From the NCBI GenBank assembly GCA_035762565.1, contig DASTOJ010000128.1:1-64000 (forward strand): a stretch of DNA of 64,000 nucleotides. The letters are read 5' to 3'. Positions within the stretch are counted from its first letter, which is position 1. Every line of letters starts with the position of its first letter. The translations under genes were made by a program, and so were the position numbers. Below the pieces are notes generated by a model that saw nothing but the letters and a program-made list of their open reading frames with translations, ran no database searches and had not been told where the DNA came from. Positions 43,042 through 51,399 of this stretch are shown piece by piece. Source of the stretch: AR5 sp035762565 (GTDB taxonomy: Bacteria; Methylomirabilota; Methylomirabilia; Rokubacteriales; CSP1-6).

Positions 43042-43671
43042 TTACCGCTGAGTGAGGGGGCGGTCCGAGCGGCCGCTCGCGGCCGGCGAGGCCTCCCGGG
43101 CGCGGAGCTTCCGCACGAGGCTCTCGTAGGACTCGGTCTCGACGATCTTGTTGAATTGGGTCCGGTAGTTCGCCACCAGGCTCACACCCTCGACGTTCAC
43201 GTCGTACACGCGCCAGCGGCCGTCGGCCAGCCGCATCCGGTAGTCGACCGGCACTTCGCTGCCACGGCCCGTGACGATGACCGTCTTGACGACGGCCTCG
43301 GCGCCGTCGATGGTCTCGTCCGCGTACCGCACCCGCTCGCCCTTGTATTGATCGATCCGCGAGAAGTAGGCGCGATCGAGCAGGTCCGCGAACAGGCGCA
43401 CGAACTCCTCCCGCTCCTGCGGCGTGCGGGCGTTCCAGTGCCGGCCGAGCGCGCGGCGGGCGGTTTCCTTGTAGTCGAAGATCTGCTCGGAGATCCTCCG
43501 GACGGCGACACGACGCTGCGCGGGACTGGCCTGCAGGGCCGGGTCCTCCATCTGTCGGACGACCTCGTCCACGTGCTGCTTCAGCTGATCGGTCGGCACC
43601 CCGGCCTCGGCGCGACCGGTCGGCACCACGAGCGCGAACAGAAACGCGAGGGCGACGTGCAGGTAGGGCAT
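43042..43671 (-). CDS. mlaC: MlaC-type phospholipid-binding protein
   Basis: A 209-residue exported protein with a signal peptide (MPYLHVALAFLFALVVPTGR). The MlaC/Ttg2D pattern is clear: DYKETARRALGRHWNARTPQ, EREEFVRLFADLLDRAYFSR, VPVDYRMRLADGRWRVYDVN and VSLVANYRTQFNKIV. It carries phospholipid between membranes in Mla systems. No mlaA, mlaB, mlaD, mlaE or mlaF is nearby, so the partner complex must be elsewhere. An outer membrane is implied. Confidence 0.85.
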   Translation of the reverse strand: MPYLHVALAFLFALVVPTGRAEAGVPTDQLKQHVDEVVRQMEDPALQASPAQRRVAVRRISEQIFDYKETARRALGRHWNARTPQEREEFVRLFADLLDRAYFSRIDQYKGERVRYADETIDGAEAVVKTVIVTGRGSEVPVDYRMRLADGRWRVYDVNVEGVSLVANYRTQFNKIVETESYESLVRKLRAREASPAASGRSDRPLTQR

Positions 43672-43988
43672 GCGGCCGAGCGGTCTGCAACCGTGGTGCC
43701 ACCGGCTGGCTAACGTCTCCCGGCGGGCGACAAGGCCGCCCAGCCGCCGGCACCCGGCGCGTGCATGGCGCGCGCGAGCAGGCAGGCGCTGGCGGGGATC
43801 GGCCCCGGACGGAGCTGACCGCGATCGTCTCGCCGTCGTTGAGCCGCCGCTCGAAGGCGGCGTCCATCACCGTGGCGGCGGTGGCGGCCGGGCTGGCGCT
43901 CACGTCAATCGCGTGCCGGCCGGGCACCGGCGCGTGCCAGGTAGTCGGCGCGCTCGCGGGTGCCGAGGACGTCGCGGTCTACCACCGC
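43672..43988. other. 317 bases with no recognisable gene
   Basis: Between mlaC and an LLM remnant. Both strands have open frames, and one plus-strand frame looks like a lipoprotein signal (AVAAGLALTSIAC near 43895), but it runs out of frame into the LLM remnant and has no family match. Treated as decayed sequence. Confidence 0.4.
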
Positions 43989-44370
43989 ATGCGCCTCCCA
44001 CGAATCGGTCTCTCCGTCATGCCGCTGGAGACGCGGCGCGAGGTGATCGTCGGTATCGCCACCGAGGGCGATCGCCTCGGCTACGACGGCTTCTGCGACC
44101 ATCGCGATGGCCGCGGCGACGCTGCACTCGATGTCGGGCGGACGCTTCGTGCTCGGCCTCGGCGCCAGCACCCCGCAGCTCGCGGAGGGCCTGCACGACA
44201 CGCCGTTCGAGCCGCCGGTGCCGCGCATGCGCCGGATGGTCACGCAGATCCGTGCGCTGCTCCGCGGCGAGCGCACGAGGCCGGTGCCGCCTTCCCGGTG
44301 CTGCTCCTCCGCCCGAACCTCACACCGGAGGAGCGCGCGCTGGCGCTCGAGGCCTTCCGCCCGTGCTACA
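43989..44370 (+). pseudogene. Internally deleted luciferase-like monooxygenase
   Basis: One frame begins MRLPRIGLSVMPLETRREVI and continues to GDRLGYDGF, the N-terminus of an F420/FMN LLM enzyme. At about 44093-44095 the frame changes to ATIAMAAATLHSMSGGRFVL, GLGASTPQLAEGLHD and IRALLRGER, the middle of the same family. Roughly 40 residues between them are missing. A second break follows GER near 44275; FPVLLLRPNLTPEERALALE in another frame may be its tail. No intact reading frame remains. Confidence 0.7.
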
Positions 44371-44438
44371 GTCCGCCTCCCCATGCCAGACGTGACGCCG
44401 CGCGACCAGGCCTGGACGCCGGTGGTAGGCTCCGGGGA

Positions 44439-45707
44439 ATGCCACGCCGGGCGGTTCCGCTGGGCGCCGTCACCGCGCTGTTCCTCGAGCGGCAGCACCT
44501 GGCCCGGCCGCGCGCGGTCACGCTGACGCCCCGCCGGCTCACGGGCTTCGTCGAGGACGTCGGCGGGCTCCAGCTGGACTCGATCAACGTCCTCGAGCGT
44601 GCGCACTACCTGACGGTGTGGAGCCGCTTCGGGCCGTACGACCGCGCGCGGCTCGACCGGATCATCTACCGCCGGCGGCTCCTGTTCGAGTACTGGGCGC
44701 ACGCCGCCTGCCTGGTGCCGGCCACGACGCTGCCGTGGTGGCGGCGCGCCATGCTCGACTACCGGGGCCGCCACACCGGCTGGTCGGACTGGCTCCGCCG
44801 TAACGCCAGGGTGCTGGCCCGCGTGCGGGAGGCCGTCGCCGCCAACGGTCCCATGAGCAACGCCGACTTCGAGGGACGGCGGCCGGCCGGTGCCGGTGGC
44901 TGGTGGTCGTGGCGGCCCGTGCAGCACGCGCTGCACCATCTCTGGATGTCGGGGACGCTCACCGTCCACTCGCGCCAGCACTTCCACAAGCGCTACGACC
45001 TGCTCGAGCGCGCGCTCCCGAGCGCAGCCTCGTGCGAGGCCGTGCCGGCGGAGGAGTTCCGGCGCTGGCACGTCGAGCGCTCGCTCCACGCGATGGGCGC
45101 GGCGACGGAGCAGGACCTGGCCGGTTACCTGACGTTTCCGCGCTCGGGGCCGGGCGTCCGCCGGATCGCGCTGCGAAGCATGCTCGAGCGGGGCGAGGTG
45201 AGCGAGCTGGAGGTGGAGGGACGGCCCGGCCGCTGGCTGGCGCTGACCCGCGATCTGCCCGCGCTGTCCCGGGCGCGGCGGGCGCCGGCGCCGCGGGGAA
45301 CGACGCTGCTGTCGCCGTTCGACTCGCTGCTCTGGTACCGCGGGCGGGTATCGCGCCTGTTCGGCTTCGACTACCGGATCGAGGTCTACACGCCCGGCCC
45401 GCAGCGCGTCCACGGCTACTACACGCTGCCGATTCTCCACCACGGCCGCCTCATCGGCCGCGTCGACGCCAAGACCCACCGTGCCGAGCGCCGGCTCGAG
45501 GTGCGCCACGTGCACTTCGAGCCGTGGTTCGCCGCCGGGACGGGGCCGCCGGCCGGAGGGGATCGCCTCGATCAGGACGAGGCGCTCGCGGGCGTGGCCG
45601 ACGCGCTCCGCTCGCTCGCCTCGTTCGTGGGAGGCGACGCGGTCACGCAGCGTCGCGTGACGCCGCACCGGCTGCGGGCGCCGCTGGCGCGGCTGCTGCG
45701 GGCCTGA
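44439..45707 (+). CDS. AlkZ/YcaQ-like winged-helix DNA glycosylase family protein
   Basis: A 422-residue protein of the HTH_42 family. The family QxD motif is in GGLQLDSINVLERAHYLTVW, and the C-terminal hallmark LSPFDSLLWYRGRVSRLFGF, DYRIEVYTPGPQRVHGYYTL, then GRLIGRVDAK is intact. YcaQ (AlkX/AlkZ) excises crosslinks and alkylated bases. The gene probably belongs to the broader AlkX group, so repair is likely but the lesion is uncertain. It ends 3 bases from the convergent LLM gene. Confidence 0.85.
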   Translation: MPRRAVPLGAVTALFLERQHLARPRAVTLTPRRLTGFVEDVGGLQLDSINVLERAHYLTVWSRFGPYDRARLDRIIYRRRLLFEYWAHAACLVPATTLPWWRRAMLDYRGRHTGWSDWLRRNARVLARVREAVAANGPMSNADFEGRRPAGAGGWWSWRPVQHALHHLWMSGTLTVHSRQHFHKRYDLLERALPSAASCEAVPAEEFRRWHVERSLHAMGAATEQDLAGYLTFPRSGPGVRRIALRSMLERGEVSELEVEGRPGRWLALTRDLPALSRARRAPAPRGTTLLSPFDSLLWYRGRVSRLFGFDYRIEVYTPGPQRVHGYYTLPILHHGRLIGRVDAKTHRAERRLEVRHVHFEPWFAAGTGPPAGGDRLDQDEALAGVADALRSLASFVGGDAVTQRRVTPHRLRAPLARLLRA

Positions 45708-45710
45708 CCG

Positions 45711-46601
45711 CTACGCGGCGGCGAGCTTCACCTCGCGGGCCAGCCGCTCCATGGCCCGCATCATCGCCGGCACGCCGGCCCGCGGGAGGTCGAAGGTCAT
45801 CCACCCCGCGCCCAGCGATCTCACCCGCCGGACGTCGGACGCCACCTCGCCGACCGAGCCCTGGAACGCCGCCCGCCCGCTGCCCTTCGGCGCATCGGTG
45901 AGGTCGAGCGCGTTGCGAGGCGCCAGACCGACCGCGTCGCGCCGCCCCGCCCGGGAGGCGAGGTCCCGCAGGGTCGCGTAGCCTTTCTCGAGGTCGTCGA
46001 GGCTGAGCGCGAGCGGATGCCAGGCGTCGCCCAGCTCGGCGCACCGGCGCACGGCGGGGGTGGACACGCCCGCGGGCGAGCCGCCGACCCAGATCGGCGG
46101 GTGGGGCCGCTGCGCCGGGCGGGGGGAGAACGTGGCGCCGGAGAAGCTCACGTACGGCCCCTTGTACTCGGGGACGTCGGCGGCCCAGGCCGCCTTGATG
46201 GCGCGGATGTAGTCGTCGCTCAACCGGCCGCGCTCCTTGAACGGCAGCTTCAGGTCCACGAACTCGGCCTCGTCCCAGCCGACGCCGACCCCGAAGATGA
46301 ACCGCCCGCCCGACACCTGATCGACCGTGGCCGCCGCCTTCGCCGCCACCAGGGCATTGCGGTAGGGCAGCACGATGACGCTGGCGCCGAGGTGGATGCG
46401 CCGCGTACGCCCGGCCAGAAACGCGAGGAGCGAGAAGGGATCCGGCCAGTGGCCGCCGTAGTGCTGCGTGGTGGCCGGCTTGGCCAGGATGTGGTCGGGG
46501 ACGAAGACGCCGTCCAGGCCCAGCTCCTCGGCGCGGACGGCGAGCGATTCGGCCTCGGCGACGGTGAGCTGCCAGATCGGAAGCACGACTCCGTAGTTCA
46601 T
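45711..46601 (-). CDS. LLM-class F420-dependent oxidoreductase
   Basis: A 296-residue luciferase-like (beta/alpha)8 protein. It opens MNYGVVLPIWQLTVAEAESL, with GLDGVFVPDH, then TVDQVSGGRFIFGVGVGWDE, the hallmark of F420-dependent LLM proteins, and RPHPPIWVGGS. GAGGGA precedes the ATG at 46601. It likely uses F420 or FMN to reduce or oxidise an unknown substrate. Confidence 0.87.
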   Translation of the reverse strand: MNYGVVLPIWQLTVAEAESLAVRAEELGLDGVFVPDHILAKPATTQHYGGHWPDPFSLLAFLAGRTRRIHLGASVIVLPYRNALVAAKAAATVDQVSGGRFIFGVGVGWDEAEFVDLKLPFKERGRLSDDYIRAIKAAWAADVPEYKGPYVSFSGATFSPRPAQRPHPPIWVGGSPAGVSTPAVRRCAELGDAWHPLALSLDDLEKGYATLRDLASRAGRRDAVGLAPRNALDLTDAPKGSGRAAFQGSVGEVASDVRRVRSLGAGWMTFDLPRAGVPAMMRAMERLAREVKLAAA

Positions 46602-47029
46602 GAATCCCTCCGTCGGCGCGTCGGCGCCCGGCGCCGAACCGGGCTTCGACCTCCGGCTGTGTATCAATCCTGAATGGCGCGTCCCGCTATTCAGCGTAAG
46701 CAGGCCAAGTCTAAATTCTGTGCTCGCGCATCACAAGATGTCTGCCCTCTCAGCTGCTCGCGCATCATGCTCGGCGCGCACAGCATCTCTGTCGCGTCCG
46801 CCTTCCAGCCCATCGAAATTCCGCTTGACAGTCTCGAACGCGGGAGGTGAGCGCGATCCGGCAGTTCACCGTGGAGGCCGGCCCAGCGGCCCGGGGAAGC
46901 CCGGGAACGCCACGATGGGGCGGCTCATCGCGAAAAAGTCGATCCCGCTCACGATCGCCGCGCGGCGCGCCTGCCAGATGGCCCCGAAACCGGGGTGTAG
47001 AGTCGTCCCACTCACAGGGGGACTCATCC
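46602..47029. other. 428-base AT-richer gap with a 13-base direct repeat
   Basis: No gene supported. TGCTCGCGCATCA occurs twice, at 46721-46733 and 46755-46767, 34 bases apart. A lone TTGACA lies at 46825-46830 without a -10. A minus-strand frame ending near 46877 contains SGIDFFAMSRPIVAFPGFPG, which I cannot place. TAGAGT at 46998-47003 may be the -10 of the DUF222 gene. Confidence 0.45.
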
Positions 47030-48352
47030 ATGGAGACCGGTCCACTGCGCATCGTTGACACGCCGGAGCCCGTTCGGGAGCTGGAGCGGCTGGGCGACGA
47101 GATCGCCGAGCTGGCCGCCCACCTCGATGCCGCCACCGCGCGCCTGCTCGACCTCATACGCGAGTTCGACGCTCGCGGCGGCTGGACCACCGGCCATGCG
47201 TCTTGCGCCGCCTGGCTCACCTGGCGCGTGGGGCTCGGCCCGGTCGCCGCCCGCGAGCACGTGCGAGTGGCCCGCGCCCTCGGCGCCCTGCCCCGGCTGG
47301 CCCAGGCCCTCACCTGTGGCGAGGTGTCGTACTCCAAGGTCCGCGAGCTGACGCGCGTGGCCACGGCCGAGACCGAGGAGCGGTTGCTGGCGGTGGGGCG
47401 CGCGGGCACGGCCGAGCACGTCGCCCGTATCGTGCACGGCTGGCGCCGGGTGGACCGGCAGGCCGAGGCCAAGGACACCGCCCGCCAGCACGCCAGCCGG
47501 GCGCTGCACGTGTATCCCGACAGCGACGGCACGATGCTCGTTCGCGGGCGGCTCACCCCTGAGATCGGCGCCCTGCTCGCCAAGGCGCTCGCGGCCGCGC
47601 GCGAGATCCTCTACCAGCGGCGGCGTGACCAAGCCCCGGAGGCCGACCCGCCCACGATGGAGCAGCAGCAGGCCGACGCGCTGGCGCTGCTGGCAGAAAC
47701 CGCCCTACACCACGCGATCGATCCCGGCGCCCCGGGCGAGCGCTACCAGGTCGTCGTTCACGTCGATGCCGAGGTGCTGGCCGACCCGGAGGCCGCCGGC
47801 CAGTCGGTCCTGGAGGACGGTGCGCATGTTCCAGCTGAAACATCCCAGCGCCTGGCGTGCGACGCCAGCCGGGTGGTGATGCGCCACGGCGGGGACGGGC
47901 GGGTCGTGGAGGTCGACGCCCGGACCCGCACGATTCCCCCGGCGCTGCGCCGAGCGCTGCACCATCGCGACCGCGGCTGTCGCTTCCCGGGCTGTGGCGT
48001 GCGCTTCGGTCAGGGTCATCACATCCACCACTGGGCCCAGGGCGGCCCCACGACGCTCTCGAATCTCGCGATGTTGTGCCGCCGGCATCACCGCGCGGTC
48101 CACGAGGAGGGCTTCCAGGTCGATCGACAGCCGGACGGCGAGCTGCGATTCCGCCGGCCGGACGGCCGGGCGCTGCCCGAGGTCCCGCCGCCGCCGGCGG
48201 TGCCCGGCGATCCCGTGGCGAGTATCCGGGCGCGCAACGAGGCTGACGGGCTCAGACTGCACGCGCGCACCGGGATGTCAGGCTGGCTGGGCGAGCGCCT
48301 CGACGTAGGCTACGCGATCGACGTCCTGCACCCCTTGGCGGTGCAGACGTGA
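47030..48352 (+). CDS. DUF222-HNH endonuclease domain protein
   Basis: A 440-residue protein. The DUF222/13E12-repeat domain fills about residues 1-290 (CAAWLTWRVGLGPVAAREHV, GEVSYSKVRELTRVA). A C-terminal HNH nuclease domain follows: CRFPGCGVRFGQGHHIHHWA, QGGPTTLSNLAMLCRRHHRA. The zinc Cys pairs and HH-N-H residues look intact. Such genes are often multicopy and may be mobile or domesticated, but no flanking repeats of an element were seen. Confidence 0.88.
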   Translation: METGPLRIVDTPEPVRELERLGDEIAELAAHLDAATARLLDLIREFDARGGWTTGHASCAAWLTWRVGLGPVAAREHVRVARALGALPRLAQALTCGEVSYSKVRELTRVATAETEERLLAVGRAGTAEHVARIVHGWRRVDRQAEAKDTARQHASRALHVYPDSDGTMLVRGRLTPEIGALLAKALAAAREILYQRRRDQAPEADPPTMEQQQADALALLAETALHHAIDPGAPGERYQVVVHVDAEVLADPEAAGQSVLEDGAHVPAETSQRLACDASRVVMRHGGDGRVVEVDARTRTIPPALRRALHHRDRGCRFPGCGVRFGQGHHIHHWAQGGPTTLSNLAMLCRRHHRAVHEEGFQVDRQPDGELRFRRPDGRALPEVPPPPAVPGDPVASIRARNEADGLRLHARTGMSGWLGERLDVGYAIDVLHPLAVQT

Positions 48353-48419
48353 AGCGCCCTACGTCGGTTGCCCCTCACCGCTAGGTGGCGCAGGGCTGCT
48401 GGCGTGAAGCTCTGCCCGT

Positions 48420-48950
48420 TCAGCCGCGGCTCCGCTCGAGCAGGAGCATCATCAGGAAGGCGAGCACCGCGAGCGTCTGGTCAGCCGGGCCAAGCTCCTG
48501 CGGCCGCTCGATGAGGTAGCGGCTCTCGAACAGGGCCGGCTGCTTCACGGCCCGCAGGAGCGTTCCCCCGCCGGCCGCCCGCGTCAGGCGGTAGGCAGGG
48601 TGCAGGACGTAGCCGGTGAACAGGCCGAGGATGGGGATCTCGCCGAGCAGGCCATCCAGCAGCTTCACCCAGGGATTCTCCTCGCGGATCAGCAGCGCCG
48701 GTGCGCCGCCCCGATGTACCTCGTAATGCGCCCGCCAGAGCGAGCGCATGCCGTGCCGCTGGAGCACGCCGATCGGAGCGCCGCCGTCCTCGTCGATCCG
48801 GTACTGCGCGGAGATGTCGAGCACACGGTCGGCCGCGATGCGGTAGAGCGGCTGCGTCTGCTCCGCGTCCCGGAAGACCGTGACGGACTCCTTGAGCTTG
48901 AACGCCTTCTGCCTCACGTAGAAGAGCAGCGCGCCCGAGGCGTCCGTCAC
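48420..48950 (-). CDS. LURP-one-like (tubby/scramblase fold) protein
   Basis: A 176-residue protein from GTG 48950, with VRQKAFKLKESVTVFRDAEQ near the start and a hydrophobic stretch in the middle (LLGEIPILGLFTGYVLHPAY) and at the C-terminus (LAVLAFLMMLLLE). The fold resembles LURP-one-related proteins. Codons upstream (LRFPLDLRFKIVAVAPQISV) continue the same family pattern, so the true start may be CTG 49007, eight bases after the aroC stop. Role unknown. Confidence 0.7.
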   Translation of the reverse strand: MTDASGALLFYVRQKAFKLKESVTVFRDAEQTQPLYRIAADRVLDISAQYRIDEDGGAPIGVLQRHGMRSLWRAHYEVHRGGAPALLIREENPWVKLLDGLLGEIPILGLFTGYVLHPAYRLTRAAGGGTLLRAVKQPALFESRYLIERPQELGPADQTLAVLAFLMMLLLERSRG

Positions 48951-49014
48951 CGAGATCTGGGGCGCGACGGCGACGATCTTGAACCGCAGGTCGAGCGGGA
49001 ATCTCAGAGGTCGC

Positions 49015-50121
49015 CTATTTCGGTTCGGCCGTCACGGCCAGGTGGCGCAGGGCATGATCCGCCAGCACCAGCGTGGTCATCGCCTCCACCATCGGCACCG
49101 CGCGCGGCAGCACGCAGGGGTCGTGGCGGCCGCGGCCGGTGATCGTGGTGTCCTCGCGCGCGACGCTGACCGTCCGCTGCTCGCGCATGATGGTGGCGGT
49201 AGGCTTGAAGGCGACGCGGAAGTAGATCGTCTCGCCGTTGGTGATGCCGCCCTGCACTCCGCCGGAGCGGTTGGTGCGCGTGCGGACGCGGCCGCCTTCC
49301 ATGAAGAAGTCGTCGTTGTGCTGGGAGCCGCGCAGGTCGGTGCCGGCGAAGCCGGAGCCGATCTCGAATCCCTTGCTGGCGGGCAGGCTCATGACGGCCT
49401 TGGCGAGGTCGGCCTCGAGACGGTCGAACACGGGCTCGCCCCAGCCGGGCGGGCAGCCGCGGACGGCGCACGTGACGACGCCGCCCAGCGAGTCGCCGTC
49501 CTTGCGCGCGGCCTCCACGGCCGCGATCATCCACTCGGCCGTGGAGAGATCCGGACAGCGGATCGGCGTCAGATCGACCTCGTCGCGCGTGACCCGCTCT
49601 GGATCGCACTCGACGGCGAGCGTGCCGACCTTCGAGACCCAGGCGACGACCGTCACGCGGAAGCGCTCGGCCAGCAGCTTGCGGGCGATGGCGCCGGCGG
49701 CCACGCGGCCGGCCGTCTCGCGGGCGCTGGTGCGGCCACCGCCACGCCAGTCCCGCACCCCGTACTTGGCCTCGTAGGTGTAGTCGGCGTGGCTGGGGCG
49801 GTACTTCTCCATCACCTCGCGGTAGTCACCCGGGCGCATGTCCAGGTTGGGGATGTGGAGGCTGATCGGGGTGCCGAGGGTCTGTCCCTCGAAGACGCCG
49901 GAGAGGATCTTGACCGTGTCCGTCTCCTTGCGCTGGGTGGTGATGGCGCTCTGGCCGGGGACGCGGCGGTCGAGGTCGGGCTGGATGTCGGCCTCCGACA
50001 GCGCCAGGCGGGGCGGGCAGCCGTCGACGACGGCGCCGATGGCAGCGCCGTGCGACTCGCCCCACGTCGTCACGCGGAACAGGCGGCCCCAGGTGTTGCC
50101 CACGCGACGAGGATAACGCAT
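49015..50121 (-). CDS. aroC: Chorismate synthase
   Basis: A 368-residue enzyme catalysing the last shikimate step, 5-enolpyruvylshikimate-3-phosphate to chorismate, with reduced FMN. Signatures: GNTWGRLFRVTTWGESHG near the start, RPSHADYTYEAKYGVRDWRG, GRTSARETAGRVAAGA and the end region VPMVEAMTTLVLADH. The ATG gives a few extra residues (MRYPRR) before the usual start; GTG 50103 is an alternative. No other aro gene is nearby. Confidence 0.95.
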   Translation of the reverse strand: MRYPRRVGNTWGRLFRVTTWGESHGAAIGAVVDGCPPRLALSEADIQPDLDRRVPGQSAITTQRKETDTVKILSGVFEGQTLGTPISLHIPNLDMRPGDYREVMEKYRPSHADYTYEAKYGVRDWRGGGRTSARETAGRVAAGAIARKLLAERFRVTVVAWVSKVGTLAVECDPERVTRDEVDLTPIRCPDLSTAEWMIAAVEAARKDGDSLGGVVTCAVRGCPPGWGEPVFDRLEADLAKAVMSLPASKGFEIGSGFAGTDLRGSQHNDDFFMEGGRVRTRTNRSGGVQGGITNGETIYFRVAFKPTATIMREQRTVSVAREDTTITGRGRHDPCVLPRAVPMVEAMTTLVLADHALRHLAVTAEPK

Positions 50122-50141
50122 CCTCGGGCCCGGGAGGCCAC

Positions 50142-50529
50142 ATGAGCGAAGAGGCGCTGCGCGCGCTGGCGATGCGGGTGCGGAACTGGGGCAGGTGGGG
50201 GCCGGACGACGAGATCGGCACGCTCAACTACATCACGGCTGGCAAGGTCTTCGCGCTCGGGATCCCGCTCGACCGCAACGGGCCCCAGAGCGGCACGCGG
50301 CAGCGCTTCAACCCCATCCACACGATGGCCCGTGACGGCGGCGACCGGCCGCGGACGCCGGCCCAGGTGGCCGAGATGCAGGGCTACGGCGGCTCCGACG
50401 ACTGGATCGTGATGCCGCTGCAGTGCGTGACCCAGTGGGACAGCCTGGCCCACGTCTTCTACGAGGGCCCCGCCGCTGCCGGTGGCGCGCGGGGTCGGCA
50501 CGCCGATCAACCCGTATGCGCTGAAGTAG
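50142..50529 (+). pseudogene. Internally deleted cyclase-family (kynurenine formamidase-like) gene
   Basis: The first 109 residues are a good cyclase N-terminus: WGPDDEIGTLNYITAGKVFA, IPLDRNGPQSG, GSDDWIVMPLQCVTQWDSLA, then HVFYEG. After about 50469 the frame is lost, and from 50476 in the +1 frame LPVARGVGTPINPYALK and a stop is the typical C-terminal end of the same family. About 200 central residues, including the metal-binding HTGTHxDxP-type region, are gone. Non-functional. Confidence 0.75.
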
Positions 50530-50541
50530 GCCGGGAGTCGC

Positions 50542-51270
50542 TCAGCCGCGCCGCTGCTGGGAGCGGTCCAGGGCGATGTCGAAGGTCCCGGCGTAGCCCT
50601 GGCCGCGCTCGGCGAGGGGCAGGAGCAGCTGCCGTCCGCCGCTCCGGAAGGGGCCGTCGCTCTCGTTGCGCACGCGGCGCGGGCCGCGGCCCCCGTAGGC
50701 CGGCGTGGCGTGGACCCGGTCGGTGAGGGCGTCGTCGAAGTAGAGCTGCGAGGTGAACTCGTCACCGCGGGCGGCGGCGGGCTGCGTGCGGATCTTGAAG
50801 TGGATGTGGACGGCGCGGCCGGAGTACCCGCCGGGATAGATCGTCGTGAACCGCGCGAGGCCGCCCTCGTCGGTCACCTGGTAGCCCCGGAGGAACTTCT
50901 GCCCTCGGGTGTCCGCGCCCCAGCCGCTCGTGTCGGAGTACGCGCCGAGCGCGTCGCAGTGCCAGACGTCCACGTGCGCGCCGGCGAGGGGCGCGCAGCC
51001 GCTGCCGGCGAGCCGGGAGACCTTGAAGGCGACCTGCAGCAGGACGCCGGGCTTCACGACGCCGCTGGCCGGATCGGACCGGATGTCCGACCGGTTGAGC
51101 CGTTCGTCGACGAAGAACGGGCCCTCGGTCTGCTGCGGCCGCACCACGCAGGACGGCACCGGCTGCCCCCAGGCGCGTCCGGTCAGCAGCGCGCCGCTCG
51201 AGAGCCCGAGCAGGGCGACGACCTCACGGCGGCTCAGCAATCGGCCCACGGGCGTGTCGTCGGTATGCAT
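50542..51270 (-). CDS. Exported intradiol ring-cleavage dioxygenase
   Basis: A 242-residue protein with a twin-arginine-like export signal (SRREVVALLGLSSGALLTG). The Fe(III) ligands of intradiol dioxygenases are visible: Y111 (LGAYSD), Y149 (YPGGYSG), H155 and H157 (VHIHF). It lacks the N-terminal helical domain of cytoplasmic catechol dioxygenases, as in other exported members. It may open catechol-like rings outside the cytoplasm. AGGA lies before the ATG, and a 19-base palindrome is 62 bases upstream. Confidence 0.85.
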   Translation of the reverse strand: MHTDDTPVGRLLSRREVVALLGLSSGALLTGRAWGQPVPSCVVRPQQTEGPFFVDERLNRSDIRSDPASGVVKPGVLLQVAFKVSRLAGSGCAPLAGAHVDVWHCDALGAYSDTSGWGADTRGQKFLRGYQVTDEGGLARFTTIYPGGYSGRAVHIHFKIRTQPAAARGDEFTSQLYFDDALTDRVHATPAYGGRGPRRVRNESDGPFRSGGRQLLLPLAERGQGYAGTFDIALDRSQQRRG

Positions 51271-51331
51271 GGCTCAATCCTGCCGCGGAGACGTCGCGCC
51301 TGCAACCGGAGCGTGGGGGTCCATCGACCGG

Positions 51332-51350
51332 CGTGATCGTGACGATCACG
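51332..51350. promoter_or_regulatory. 19-base perfect palindrome, operator candidate
   Basis: CGTGATCGT (51332-51340), one central G, then ACGATCACG (51342-51350). It lies between the HpaB-like gene's stop (51400) and the dioxygenase start (51270). Such length with a single-base centre is more like a protein-binding dyad than a terminator. Confidence 0.5.
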
Positions 51351-51399
51351 AGCATTGATTTGCCGCCGCCGTGTCCCGCGGGCGCGAGCGCGCTGAAGC

